Assembly: GCA_018971765.1 (NCBI GenBank)
Contig: JAGXAA010000027.1
Span: 1 to 11,826 of the forward strand
DNA length: 11,826 bases
Reading direction: 5' to 3'
Source of the DNA: Patescibacteria group bacterium
GTDB taxonomy: Bacteria; Patescibacteriota; Minisyncoccia; Phycocordibacterales; GWA1-40-21
A program made the translations under genes and the position numbers. This document shows positions 7,129-11,826 of the stretch, in pieces. The notes beneath the pieces were generated by a model. The model had not been told where the DNA came from. It did no database searches and worked only from the letters and a program-made list of their open reading frames with translations. Every line of letters begins with the position of its first letter. The stretch's first letter is position 1.

Positions 7129-7404
7129 TTACTTTTTATAAAGTTTGCTGTGAGTTCCCAGCAGGTGAAAAGAGATTTCTTTATCTTTGCTATTTTCGGA
7201 AAAGACGGCTCTCCAATCCCCCGTAACATTGAGACTTCTGTAATTTTTCAATTCACCGTTTAATTTGTGATTATTCAAAATGGGGCTGAACTTTTCTTTT
7301 ATGAAAATTTTCAATCTTTCTTTGAAAGAGACGCGGATTTTGAATGGCGCGTTTGTAAAATCTTTTATAAACCTATTTGAATAGCTAATTTTTAACGCCT
7401 TCAT
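7129..7404 (-). CDS. RelE/YafQ-family toxin, module 1
   Basis: A small basic 91-residue protein whose C-terminal half reads PILNNHKLNGELKNYRSLNV, then TGDWRAVF and ends LGTHSKLYKK. This matches the RelE/YafQ fold, whose members are ribosome-dependent mRNA endonucleases neutralised by an adjacent antitoxin. Compared with E. coli YafQ, the His of NNHxL (YafQ H50), the Asp of TGDW (D67) and the His of GTHS (H87) are present, while YafQ H63 is replaced by Asn. Activity is therefore plausible but not proven by residues. Its ATG overlaps the relB stop by 4 bp (ATGA), so the two are translationally coupled. It is clearly paralogous to the toxin at 10071-10331. The gene ends 75 bp before pnp. Confidence 0.85.
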   Translation of the reverse strand: MKALKISYSNRFIKDFTNAPFKIRVSFKERLKIFIKEKFSPILNNHKLNGELKNYRSLNVTGDWRAVFSENSKDKEISFHLLGTHSKLYKK

Positions 7405-7682
7405 CTATTAAGCGTTTCTAAAAATGAAACTGCGGCTTTCGGGTTTGAAAACTTTCTGCTTCTGCCGGCTTTAATGTCTCTTTCCGATTCCTTTAACGCG
7501 TTAAGCATATACTCGCTCGGGGTATTTTCGTTTAAGCTGAAATGGGCGGTTTTGGTTTTTGCAAGCTGTTTCAAATATCCGTTTATAAGAGCGCTTAAGC
7601 TAAAACCGAGTTCGTTCGCCACCTTTTGGGCATTAGCTTTTACTTCAGGATTGGTTTTTATGTTTATAACGCTGGTATTCAT
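7401..7682 (-). CDS. RelB/DinJ-family antitoxin, module 1
   Basis: The 93-residue protein starts MNTSVINIKTNPEVKANAQK and continues with a helix-turn-helix-like ELGFSLSALINGYLKQLAK. This is the ribbon-helix-helix N-terminus of RelB/DinJ antitoxins, which dimerise and bind the operator. The C-terminal half (about 50-93) is polar and should wrap the toxin. An in-frame ATG at 7709 would add nine residues, but it lies upstream of the -10 box used here. The start at 7682 fits both the promoter and the family N-terminus. The toxin gene follows with a 4-bp overlap. The antitoxin probably represses its own promoter through the palindrome over the -10 box. Confidence 0.85.
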   Translation of the reverse strand: MNTSVINIKTNPEVKANAQKVANELGFSLSALINGYLKQLAKTKTAHFSLNENTPSEYMLNALKESERDIKAGRSRKFSNPKAAVSFLETLNR

Positions 7683-7691
7683 GACAACATT

Positions 7692-7719
7692 AGTATATAC
7701 TTTGTGCATACCGTGTCAA
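7692..7719 (-). promoter_or_regulatory. Promoter and palindromic operator of relBE 1
   Basis: On the minus strand TTGACA (7714-7719), a 16-bp spacer and TATACT (7692-7697) make a near-consensus promoter. The -10 box overlaps the perfect 10-bp palindrome AGTATATACT (7692-7701), a likely RelB operator. Only 9 nt separate the -10 box from the relB ATG at 7682, which predicts a leaderless or almost leaderless mRNA. relBE 2 has the same arrangement. Confidence 0.7.
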
Positions 7720-7761
7720 TGATGTGGCAGTTTCTTGAAAAAGAAGAATTAAAAAATATTA

Positions 7762-7817
7762 AGTATTCTTTCTTTTTCACACTTCTATTTTATTAAAATT
7801 TTCCCCGCGGGGGAAAT
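7762..7817. repeat. Direct repeat copy B: remnant of the pnp start region
   Basis: This matches 7035-7090 at 48 of 56 positions. It keeps the GTG and first six pnp codons, but the frame then runs into unrelated sequence and stops with TGA at 7679, overlapping the relB 1 ATG as ATGA. The position of the pnp -10 (GATAAT) is changed to AATAAA here. The -35 side is replaced by a GC-rich palindrome, so promoter function looks lost. The repeat ends 6 bp before the hicA stop. Confidence 0.85.
7795..7816 (-). terminator. Intrinsic terminator after hicBA
   Basis: TTTCCCC (7800-7806), loop GCG and GGGGAAA (7810-7816) form a perfect 7-bp, GC-rich stem just downstream of the hicA stop. On the minus strand it is followed by ATTTTAATA, a short T-rich tract. 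It would end the hicBA transcript before relBE 1. It lies inside repeat copy B and corresponds to an AT-richer, weaker hairpin in copy A. Confidence 0.6.
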
Positions 7818-7823
7818 AAAAAG

Positions 7824-8036
7824 TTACCGGAAATCTTCTTCGTCTAATTGCGCCTGCCTAAGAATTGACCTGAAAGTTCCATAAGGAACCTCTTTTTTAT
7901 TAGCTGGAATAATTACTGTCAAAACAGCGCTTTCGTGTTTTCTGTATTTAATATGACTGCCTTTTTGCGAAACAAAAACAAAGCCATTTCTTTCAAGAAC
8001 CCTGATGACTGTTTTTGAGGATAGCAGTTTAGGCAT
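7824..8036 (-). CDS. hicA: HicA-family mRNA interferase toxin
   Basis: HicA toxins have a double-stranded-RNA-binding-like fold and cleave mRNA using one histidine. The 70-residue product starts MPKLLSSKTVIRVLERNGF and continues VFVSQKGSHIKYRK, which contains the catalytic-His motif GSH (residues 27-29 counting from this ATG). It ends VPYGTFRSILRQAQLDEEDF, the usual HicA tail (G-T-x-R-x-I-L-R-x-A). A TTG seven codons upstream could extend it to 8057, but the ATG at 8036 matches the family start. It overlaps the end of hicB by 8 bp, so translation is coupled. A terminator-like hairpin follows directly. Confidence 0.88.
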   Translation of the reverse strand: MPKLLSSKTVIRVLERNGFVFVSQKGSHIKYRKHESAVLTVIIPANKKEVPYGTFRSILRQAQLDEEDFR

Positions 8037-8247
8037 ACTGCAATTTTTGTTCAACAATAACAGGACGATCTATTTTTCTCACCTTGGACAAGTTCGAGTC
8101 TTCAAAATACAAATCGAGGGCTTCTTTGAGATTTTTAACGGCTTCCGTTTTTGTTTTACCAAAACTGGAGACATCAACATTAAGACACTGGGCGACATAA
8201 TGCCTGCCTTCTTTCCATAAAACATTTTTTAATTCCAATTTTTTCAT
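8029..8247 (-). CDS. hicB: HicB-family antitoxin (short form)
   Basis: The 72-residue protein contains the HicB partial RNase-H-like fold: VLWKEGRHYVAQCLNVDVSS, then GKTKTEAVKNLKEALDLYFE. These correspond to the strand carrying the family's Y-V-A-x-C/P-L-x-V-x-S motif and the T-x-x-E-A-x-x-N-L-x-E-A-L-x-L-Y helix. It stops soon after this domain and lacks the C-terminal ribbon-helix-helix or HTH DNA-binding domain of longer HicB proteins, so autoregulation may need the HicAB complex or another factor. The antitoxin gene comes first, the reverse of the hicAB order in E. coli. Nothing resembling a Shine-Dalgarno is seen before ATG 8247. Confidence 0.87.
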   Translation of the reverse strand: MKKLELKNVLWKEGRHYVAQCLNVDVSSFGKTKTEAVKNLKEALDLYFEDSNLSKVRKIDRPVIVEQKLQYA

Positions 8248-8257
8248 AACAATTGCA

Positions 8258-8297
8258 ATGTTAACATAACAATAGTCTTTTAGAAAATTTAGTACAA
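8258..8297 (-). promoter_or_regulatory. Promoter and candidate operator of hicBA
   Basis: On the minus strand TTGTAC (8292-8297), a 17-bp spacer and TATTGT (8269-8274) form a reasonable promoter. A perfect 10-bp palindrome ATGTTAACAT (8258-8267) lies just downstream of the -10 box at the expected transcription start and could bind a repressor. TTGTTATG also occurs twice, just before and just after this palindrome. The predicted leader to the ATG is short, about 14 nt. Confidence 0.5.
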
Positions 8298-8307
8298 TTA
8301 ATTTTGT

Positions 8308-9033
8308 TTAGATTATATGCCTCCAACGCTTGAATGCTTTTATGTCGGCAGAACCTAAATCAAACCATTCTCCTTGCATTCTTTTTGACTCAAACCTTTT
8401 ATGCCAATAGGTTTCTACCCCGCTAGGGTCATCTGTTTTAATTGAATGGATTAAGTCCATTTTTTCAGGTAACTGAATTCTAATTTCATTTCCGCGACAT
8501 ACAGTATCGTTAGTTTTTCCAATCTTGTAGTAACGACCTGACTTAAATAGATACACTTCGCCCAATGATTGAATCTTGGAATTGTCAAGATCTTTTCTTT
8601 CATTAGAATTTTCAATAATTGTTCTGCATAATTCGACAATATCATTGTATCCTTTTTGCTTTGCGTACTCGGATATTTTTTCTGCAATTTCTTTTTTATT
8701 ACCCAACCGCTTAATGCTACGCGGGCTTGGAAATTTAGGATCTTTATTTCTTTTTACAATCAAATCTCCTTCAGTTGGAAATTTATCGAGTTCTCGCATC
8801 AAAGCAATGAGGTTTTCAAATACAAACTCCTTATTGTGTGCTACTCGAAGTGTGTTGGCAGTAAAGCCAGCTTCGCGTTGAGCTTCGCCAAACGTTGACC
8901 AATATTTTTTACAGGCGTAAGAATTTATACCAGTCTCTTTTTCGAACCTTCCTTGTCCAAGAGGAATACCGTCATTATTTTCTGCTGTTCGGCGAATGGC
9001 ATCAAGAATACTTTGTTTGGTTATTAAGCTCAT
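8308..9033 (-). CDS. GIY-YIG nuclease (MUG113/T5orf172-like) with N-terminal HNH-associated-type repeats
   Basis: The 241-residue protein combines two parts. The C-terminal GIY-YIG domain (about 157-241) reads GEVYLFKSGRYYKIGKTND, in which VYL and YKIG stand for the GIY and YIG strands, with conserved R180, E207 in VETYWHKRF (the expected metal-binding Glu) and GEWFDL (221-226). This is the MUG113/T5orf172 type found in phage and mobile-element proteins. The N-terminal half has two stretches resembling homing-endonuclease-associated repeats. Residues 7-60 run from a helix through a G-x-P-L segment to STFGEAQREAGFTAN. Residues 69-130 run from EFVFENLIALMRELDKFPT to SIKRLGNKKEIAEKISEYA. It probably binds and cuts DNA, as a solitary homing-type or defence nuclease. 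It is separated from its neighbours by 60 bp (hicB) and 117 bp (NYN gene). No intron or intein is seen around it. Confidence 0.85.
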   Translation of the reverse strand: MSLITKQSILDAIRRTAENNDGIPLGQGRFEKETGINSYACKKYWSTFGEAQREAGFTANTLRVAHNKEFVFENLIALMRELDKFPTEGDLIVKRNKDPKFPSPRSIKRLGNKKEIAEKISEYAKQKGYNDIVELCRTIIENSNERKDLDNSKIQSLGEVYLFKSGRYYKIGKTNDTVCRGNEIRIQLPEKMDLIHSIKTDDPSGVETYWHKRFESKRMQGEWFDLGSADIKAFKRWRHII

Positions 9034-9150
9034 GTTTTTAATTTGATTAAAGTCTATGCATTAGAAACACCGAGGTCTTTCGTAACTTTTCCCACCAAAA
9101 ATAAAATTCAATTTTCAAAAAGCCTATTTCTAAGTTAAATTTGATTATTT

Positions 9151-9687
9151 TTACTTCTGCCTTCTTTCTCTTCCTCCCCCGAAACCCATCAGATATTTTC
9201 TAGCGTTTTGGTCTAGGTCTATGAAGTCGTCGGCGGCTTCTTTGAGTTTGGCTGAAGCCGATTTGCCGAAAGCTATTACTTCCACTTGGCAACCTTCGTT
9301 GATCTGCAAGTATTCCACGAGTGGGATAAAATCTCCGTCGCCGGAGACTATGATTACGGAATCAAGTTTTGGGGCGAGTTTGATCGCGTCAACGGCAAGA
9401 CCGACATCCCAATCGGCTTTTTTGGCTCCGCCGGCAAAAATTTGGAGATTTTTCGTTTTTGTTTCAATGCCAACTTTTCCCAGCGCTTCAAAAAATCCTT
9501 TTTCCTCACCGCTCTCGGTGGTAATAACATAAGCGACAGCGCGAACGAGCCTTCTTCCCGCGAGCGCGTCCTTGACGATTTGACCGAAATTTACTTTAGC
9601 GCCGTATAAATTTTTGGAGCTATGATATAGATTTTGAGTATCAATAAAAATGCCGACTCGCTGTTCTTTGTGTTTTATAACTGACAT
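9151..9687 (-). CDS. NYN-domain (LabA/DUF88-like) putative RNase
   Basis: NYN domains are PIN-like, Mg2+-dependent RNases. The 178-residue protein shows the whole domain: RVGIFIDTQNLYHSSKN with D16 and N19, KADWDVGLAVDAIKLA with D92, D94 and D100, and VIIVSGDGDFIPLVEYLQ with D117 and D119, followed by VEVIAFGKSASAKLKEAADDFIDLD. The clustered acidic residues are those expected to hold the catalytic metal. A short basic tail ends the protein (GGGRERRQK), which may help bind RNA. It lies just after rpsO with a hairpin between and is transcribed in the same direction. The natural substrate is unknown. Roles in RNA turnover or tRNA/rRNA processing fit the neighbourhood but are inference. ATG 9687 is the only sensible start. 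Confidence 0.9.
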   Translation of the reverse strand: MSVIKHKEQRVGIFIDTQNLYHSSKNLYGAKVNFGQIVKDALAGRRLVRAVAYVITTESGEEKGFFEALGKVGIETKTKNLQIFAGGAKKADWDVGLAVDAIKLAPKLDSVIIVSGDGDFIPLVEYLQINEGCQVEVIAFGKSASAKLKEAADDFIDLDQNARKYLMGFGGGRERRQK

Positions 9688-9704
9688 TTGTATTCAATTT
9701 TCAA

Positions 9705-9732
9705 CAAAAGAGCGAATTTTTCCGCTCTTTTG
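9705..9732 (-). terminator. Intrinsic terminator after rpsO
   Basis: CAAAAGAGCG (9705-9714) and its exact complement CGCTCTTTTG (9723-9732) flank an 8-nt loop, 11 bp after the rpsO stop. The A-rich upstream and T-rich downstream sides of the stem give the usual terminator shape, although the T run outside the stem is short. Readthrough into the NYN gene 17 bp further on is possible. Confidence 0.65.
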
Positions 9733-9743
9733 AAATTAGATTA

Positions 9744-10013
9744 TTAATTTTTCTTCAGTTCCAACTTCTTCATCAAGGAATTGTATCTTCGAACATTCGT
9801 CTTTTGAAGATATTTCATATGAGTTTGCCTGTCGGCGACCATCCCCAAAAGTCCACGCCTTGAGTGCTTGTCTTTCGGATTTTTCTTGAGATGCGACGCC
9901 AATTCTTCAATTCTCTTGGTCAAAACGCCAATTTGGACATCGGGAGAACCAGTGTCTTTGTCGTGGATCGCTACTTCCTTTATAATTTTTTGTTTCTTTG
10001 TCTTTGTAAGCAT
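9744..10013 (-). CDS. rpsO: 30S ribosomal protein S15
   Basis: S15 binds 16S rRNA at the helix 20-22 junction early in small-subunit assembly and forms an intersubunit bridge. The 89-residue product has the full family length and signature: GSPDVQIGVLTKRIEELASH, HLKKNPKDKHSRRGLLGMV and RRYNSLMKKLELKK. The frame extends upstream to 10040, but MLTKTKKQKIIKE at ATG 10013 is the conserved start. A hairpin terminator follows. In many bacteria rpsO directly precedes pnp. Here NYN, GIY-YIG, hicBA and relBE 1 intervene. In E. coli S15 represses its own translation through a pseudoknot leader. Here the possible promoter leaves almost no leader, so that mode is unlikely if the promoter is right. Confidence 0.98.
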   Translation of the reverse strand: MLTKTKKQKIIKEVAIHDKDTGSPDVQIGVLTKRIEELASHLKKNPKDKHSRRGLLGMVADRQTHMKYLQKTNVRRYNSLMKKLELKKN

Positions 10014-10022
10014 AATGTCAAT

Positions 10023-10051
10023 ACGATAGCATAAATACATATTTCCCGCAA
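10023..10051 (-). promoter_or_regulatory. Possible rpsO promoter
   Basis: On the minus strand TTGCGG (10046-10051), a 17-bp spacer and TATCGT (10023-10028) end 9 nt before the rpsO ATG. Both boxes are imperfect. The call rests on spacing and on the match to the arrangement before relB, pnp and dksA. Confidence 0.33.
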
Positions 10052-10070
10052 ATTTTTTGGTTTTATGTCT

Positions 10071-10331
10071 CTAGGAATACAATTCGCTATGAGTGCCAAT
10101 CTCTGAAAACAAGACGGCATCTTTATCCAAAAATTTGTAAATTATCCTTATGTTTCCAGTGATACTGATACTCCTATAGCCCGTATATTTGCCGTTTAGG
10201 GCGTGATTGTTCAATATCGGATCATATGGGTCTTTTTCAAACAATATGTTCCTCTCCTTTATTCTCCGCTTAATTTTATCGGGAAACTTTTTGTATTGTT
10301 TCTCAAAAATTTTATGAAATATTATTTTCAT
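10071..10331 (-). CDS. RelE/YafQ-family toxin, module 2
   Basis: The 86-residue basic protein starts MKIIFHKIFEKQYKKFPDKI and has the C-terminal signature DPILNNHALNGKYTGYRSIS, ITGNIRIIYKF and EIGTHSELYS. It shares the PILNNHxLNG, YRS, TG and GTHSxLY blocks with the toxin at 7129-7404, so the two are paralogues. Against E. coli YafQ, H50 and H87 are kept, but H63 and D67 are replaced (Ser and Asn in my alignment), leaving fewer of the YafQ catalytic residues than in module 1. Basic residues in the helical N-terminal half could bind the ribosome, as in RelE. Its ATG overlaps the relB stop (ATGA). rpsO starts 57 bp downstream. Confidence 0.84.
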   Translation of the reverse strand: MKIIFHKIFEKQYKKFPDKIKRRIKERNILFEKDPYDPILNNHALNGKYTGYRSISITGNIRIIYKFLDKDAVLFSEIGTHSELYS

Positions 10332-10603
10332 AAAGTGTCCAGATATTCATTGGCTTTCTCGGCGGAAGGAAAAGCGGGGGACATATTCTTGCTTTTTTTA
10401 ATGTCATCTTCCACTTTGCCCAAGACCTTTTCAAGGGCCCGAGTCATCGTTGGCACGGCGGAAAAAGACACGCTTCTATTCCGGACAAATTCTTTAAGCA
10501 TCGCGTTTATTATCCCGCTTAAAGGCAGACCCAAATCCCTTGCCAATTCTTGAGCGTTTTCCTTCACTTCCTTGTCCGCTTTTATGTTGATCATTGTTTT
10601 CAT
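10328..10603 (-). CDS. RelB/DinJ-family antitoxin, module 2
   Basis: The 91-residue protein starts MKTMINIKADKEVKENAQEL and continues ARDLGLPLSGIINAMLKEF, a ribbon-helix-helix antitoxin N-terminus closely similar to module 1. The C-terminal half, with KVEDDIKKSKNMSPAFPSAE, is expected to bind the toxin. The open frame runs upstream to 10693, but those extra codons cross the promoter and are unlike the family. ATG 10603 fits best. A second ATG three codons later (10594) is possible. The toxin follows with a 4-bp overlap. The two antitoxins differ enough in their C-terminal halves that cross-neutralisation is uncertain. Confidence 0.84.
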   Translation of the reverse strand: MKTMINIKADKEVKENAQELARDLGLPLSGIINAMLKEFVRNRSVSFSAVPTMTRALEKVLGKVEDDIKKSKNMSPAFPSAEKANEYLDTL

Positions 10604-10611
10604 ATATCCAT

Positions 10612-10639
10612 AGTATATACAACAGACTTTGTGTGTCAA
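10612..10639 (-). promoter_or_regulatory. Promoter and palindromic operator of relBE 2
   Basis: On the minus strand TTGACA (10634-10639), a 16-bp spacer and TATACT (10612-10617) overlap the palindrome GTATATAC (10613-10620). Only 8 nt separate the -10 box from the relB ATG at 10603. Boxes, spacing and palindrome match relBE 1, although the spacer sequences differ. The stretch 10640-10707 up to the fusA stop has only a weak 4-bp hairpin (CGCC/GGCG). Confidence 0.7.
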
Positions 10640-10707
10640 ACAACATCTCTTCTTTCTATATTCTCCATACAACCCCGCCTCTTCGGCGAACAAGCTACAA
10701 CCTAATC

Positions 10708-11826
10708 CTACTTTCTCGCCTCAATTATAGTCTGTGCCACATTAGGAGGCACGATGTCATAGTGATCAAATTCCATAGTGGATGAAGCTCGGCCTTCGGA
10801 CATTGAGCGCAATGTCGTCACATAGCCGAACATTTCCGACAGAGGCACTTTGGCTTTAATGGCTTTGTTCATTCCTCTTTCTTCCATCCCCTCAATCTGC
10901 GCGCGCTTTGAGCTTAAATGTCCGGTGATGTCACCCATAAATTTTTCCGGCGTGACAACTTCCACTTTCATAATCGGTTCAAGGATGACCGGTTTGGCGC
11001 GTTTGGCGGCGTCTTGAAAAGCTTGAGAAGCGGCAATCTTGTAAGCGATTTCAGACGAGTCAACATCATGATAAGAACCAAACAAAAGTTCGCAAGAAAT
11101 ATCTACCATCTTATATCCGGCGAGCACGCCCCTTTCCATTCCTTCTCTGACGCCCTTTTCAACGGCCGGAATAAACTCTTGAGGGATAACGCCACCCTTG
11201 ATGGAGTTCACGAATTCAAAACCTTCAGAGCGTTTGACATTCTTCGCGATTTTTTCTCCCTCAACCAATTTCGGAAGAGGTTTAATTTTAATTTTAACGT
11301 GTCCATATTGGCCCTTTCCTCCCGATTGCTTGATGTATTTGTTTTCCGCCTCCGCTTCAGAAGTAATTGTCTCTTTGTAAGCAACTTGAGGCTTGCCGAC
11401 ATTTGATTCCACGGAAAATTCCCTTTTCATTCTATCCACCATAATTTCCAAGTGAAGCTCTCCCATTCCCATAATAAGCGTTTCGCCAGTTTCGCTGTCC
11501 GATTTAACTTTGAAAGTAGGGTCTTCGTCAGACAATCTCTTGAGCGCGAAGCCCATTTTTTCCTGATCGGCTTTTGTCTTCGGCTCAATTCTCAAAGAAA
11601 TAACCGGCTCGGCGAATATTATCTTATCCAAAAGAATCGGTTTGTCTTCGTCGCAAAGAGTGTGGCTGGTCTTAGTGTTTTTCAGTCCGACTGCGGCGGC
11701 AATTTCTCCGGCAAAAACCTTGCTCACTTCTTCCCTCTGATTGGCGTGCATCCGAACGATTCTTCCAAGCCGTTCTTTCTCGCCAGTTGTCGCATTGTAA
11801 ATATACGAGCCGGATTCTATCGTTCC
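10708..11826 (-). CDS. fusA: Elongation factor G, C-terminal part (runs off right edge)
   Basis: EF-G is the GTPase that drives translocation of tRNA and mRNA on the ribosome and helps recycle ribosomes. The 372 residues present start in domain II (GTIESGSYIYNATTGEKERL, open at the window edge) and include RIVRMHANQREEV and DEDKPILLDKIIFAEPVISL. Domain III follows (MGMGELHLEIMVDRMKREF), then domain IV (KQSGGKGQYGHVKIKIKPL), whose tip enters the decoding site. Domain V carries EPIMKVEVVTPEKFMGDITG. The protein ends VPPNVAQTIIEARK, the usual EF-G C-terminus. The GTPase domain lies outside the window. Domain III and IV motifs favour EF-G over RF3, LepA or a TetM-type protection protein. The next gene downstream is relBE 2, not tuf or a ribosomal-protein gene. 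Confidence 0.97.
   Translation of the reverse strand, partial: GTIESGSYIYNATTGEKERLGRIVRMHANQREEVSKVFAGEIAAAVGLKNTKTSHTLCDEDKPILLDKIIFAEPVISLRIEPKTKADQEKMGFALKRLSDEDPTFKVKSDSETGETLIMGMGELHLEIMVDRMKREFSVESNVGKPQVAYKETITSEAEAENKYIKQSGGKGQYGHVKIKIKPLPKLVEGEKIAKNVKRSEGFEFVNSIKGGVIPQEFIPAVEKGVREGMERGVLAGYKMVDISCELLFGSYHDVDSSEIAYKIAASQAFQDAAKRAKPVILEPIMKVEVVTPEKFMGDITGHLSSKRAQIEGMEERGMNKAIKAKVPLSEMFGYVTTLRSMSEGRASSTMEFDHYDIVPPNVAQTIIEARK

Noticed and set aside
7679..7780. 34-codon frame starting at the GTG in repeat copy B and overlapping the relB 1 ATG as ATGA
   Set aside because: Only the first six codons derive from pnp and the relB promoter lies inside it; more likely a remnant than a coupled leader gene.
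7035..7817. CRISPR or tandem-repeat array
   Set aside because: Only two copies 727 bp apart with genes between them; no regular repeat-spacer pattern exists anywhere in the window.
9034..9150. Promoter for the GIY-YIG gene in the 117-bp gap
   Set aside because: I tried several -35/-10 pairs (for example TTACGA with AATGCA) and none has both good boxes and spacing.
10604..10693. 30-residue N-terminal extension of antitoxin 2
   Set aside because: It covers the strong TTGACA-N16-TATACT promoter and does not resemble an RHH antitoxin N-terminus.

Overview
All genes lie on the minus strand, so the reading order runs from high to low coordinates: fusA (cut by the right edge), relBE module 2, rpsO, an NYN-domain RNase, a GIY-YIG nuclease, hicBA, relBE module 1, pnp, a membrane protein of unknown function, a DksA/TraR-like protein, comM, nusA and ppa (cut by the left edge). 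The moderate-to-low GC, very short intergenic gaps, poor Shine-Dalgarno sequences, dense small toxin-antitoxin modules, short NusA and a DksA-like protein with a changed zinc finger all suggest a small-genome bacterium of the Candidate Phyla Radiation (Patescibacteria, possibly a Parcubacteria relative). This placement is an inference from protein character, not a database match. TGA is used as a stop (both relB genes), and no real gene is interrupted by in-frame TGA, so a UGA-recoded lineage is unlikely.

Region by region. (1) 1-3740 is a housekeeping block: the N-terminal part of inorganic pyrophosphatase, NusA, ComM/YifB and a DksA-like regulator. The 286-bp gap before nusA is unusually structured. 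It has a good sigma-70-like promoter, a terminator-like hairpin overlapping a tiny ORF, and a 105-bp imperfect inverted repeat. One arm of that repeat recurs as a perfect hairpin upstream of dksA. (2) 3895-7053 holds PNPase followed 24 bp later by a single-pass membrane protein, probably one transcription unit. (3) 7129-9687 is an accessory stretch: relBE 1, hicBA, a GIY-YIG nuclease with homing-endonuclease-like N-terminal repeats, and an NYN (LabA-like) RNase. It separates rpsO from pnp, which are neighbours in many bacteria. (4) 9744-11826 holds rpsO, relBE 2 and the C-terminal half of EF-G.

The translation and RNA-turnover theme is strong: EF-G, S15, NusA and PNPase sit among three toxin-antitoxin modules whose toxins are expected to act on mRNA, plus an NYN RNase.

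Most notable observations: relBE 1 is bracketed by a 56-bp direct repeat (48/56 identical) made of the pnp promoter region and its first six codons, as if the module had entered at the start of pnp. Both relBE modules have TTGACA-N16-TATACT promoters placed 8-9 nt before the antitoxin ATG, and weaker matches of the same geometry precede pnp, rpsO and dksA. This suggests widespread leaderless transcripts in a window where I see no clear Shine-Dalgarno sequence.
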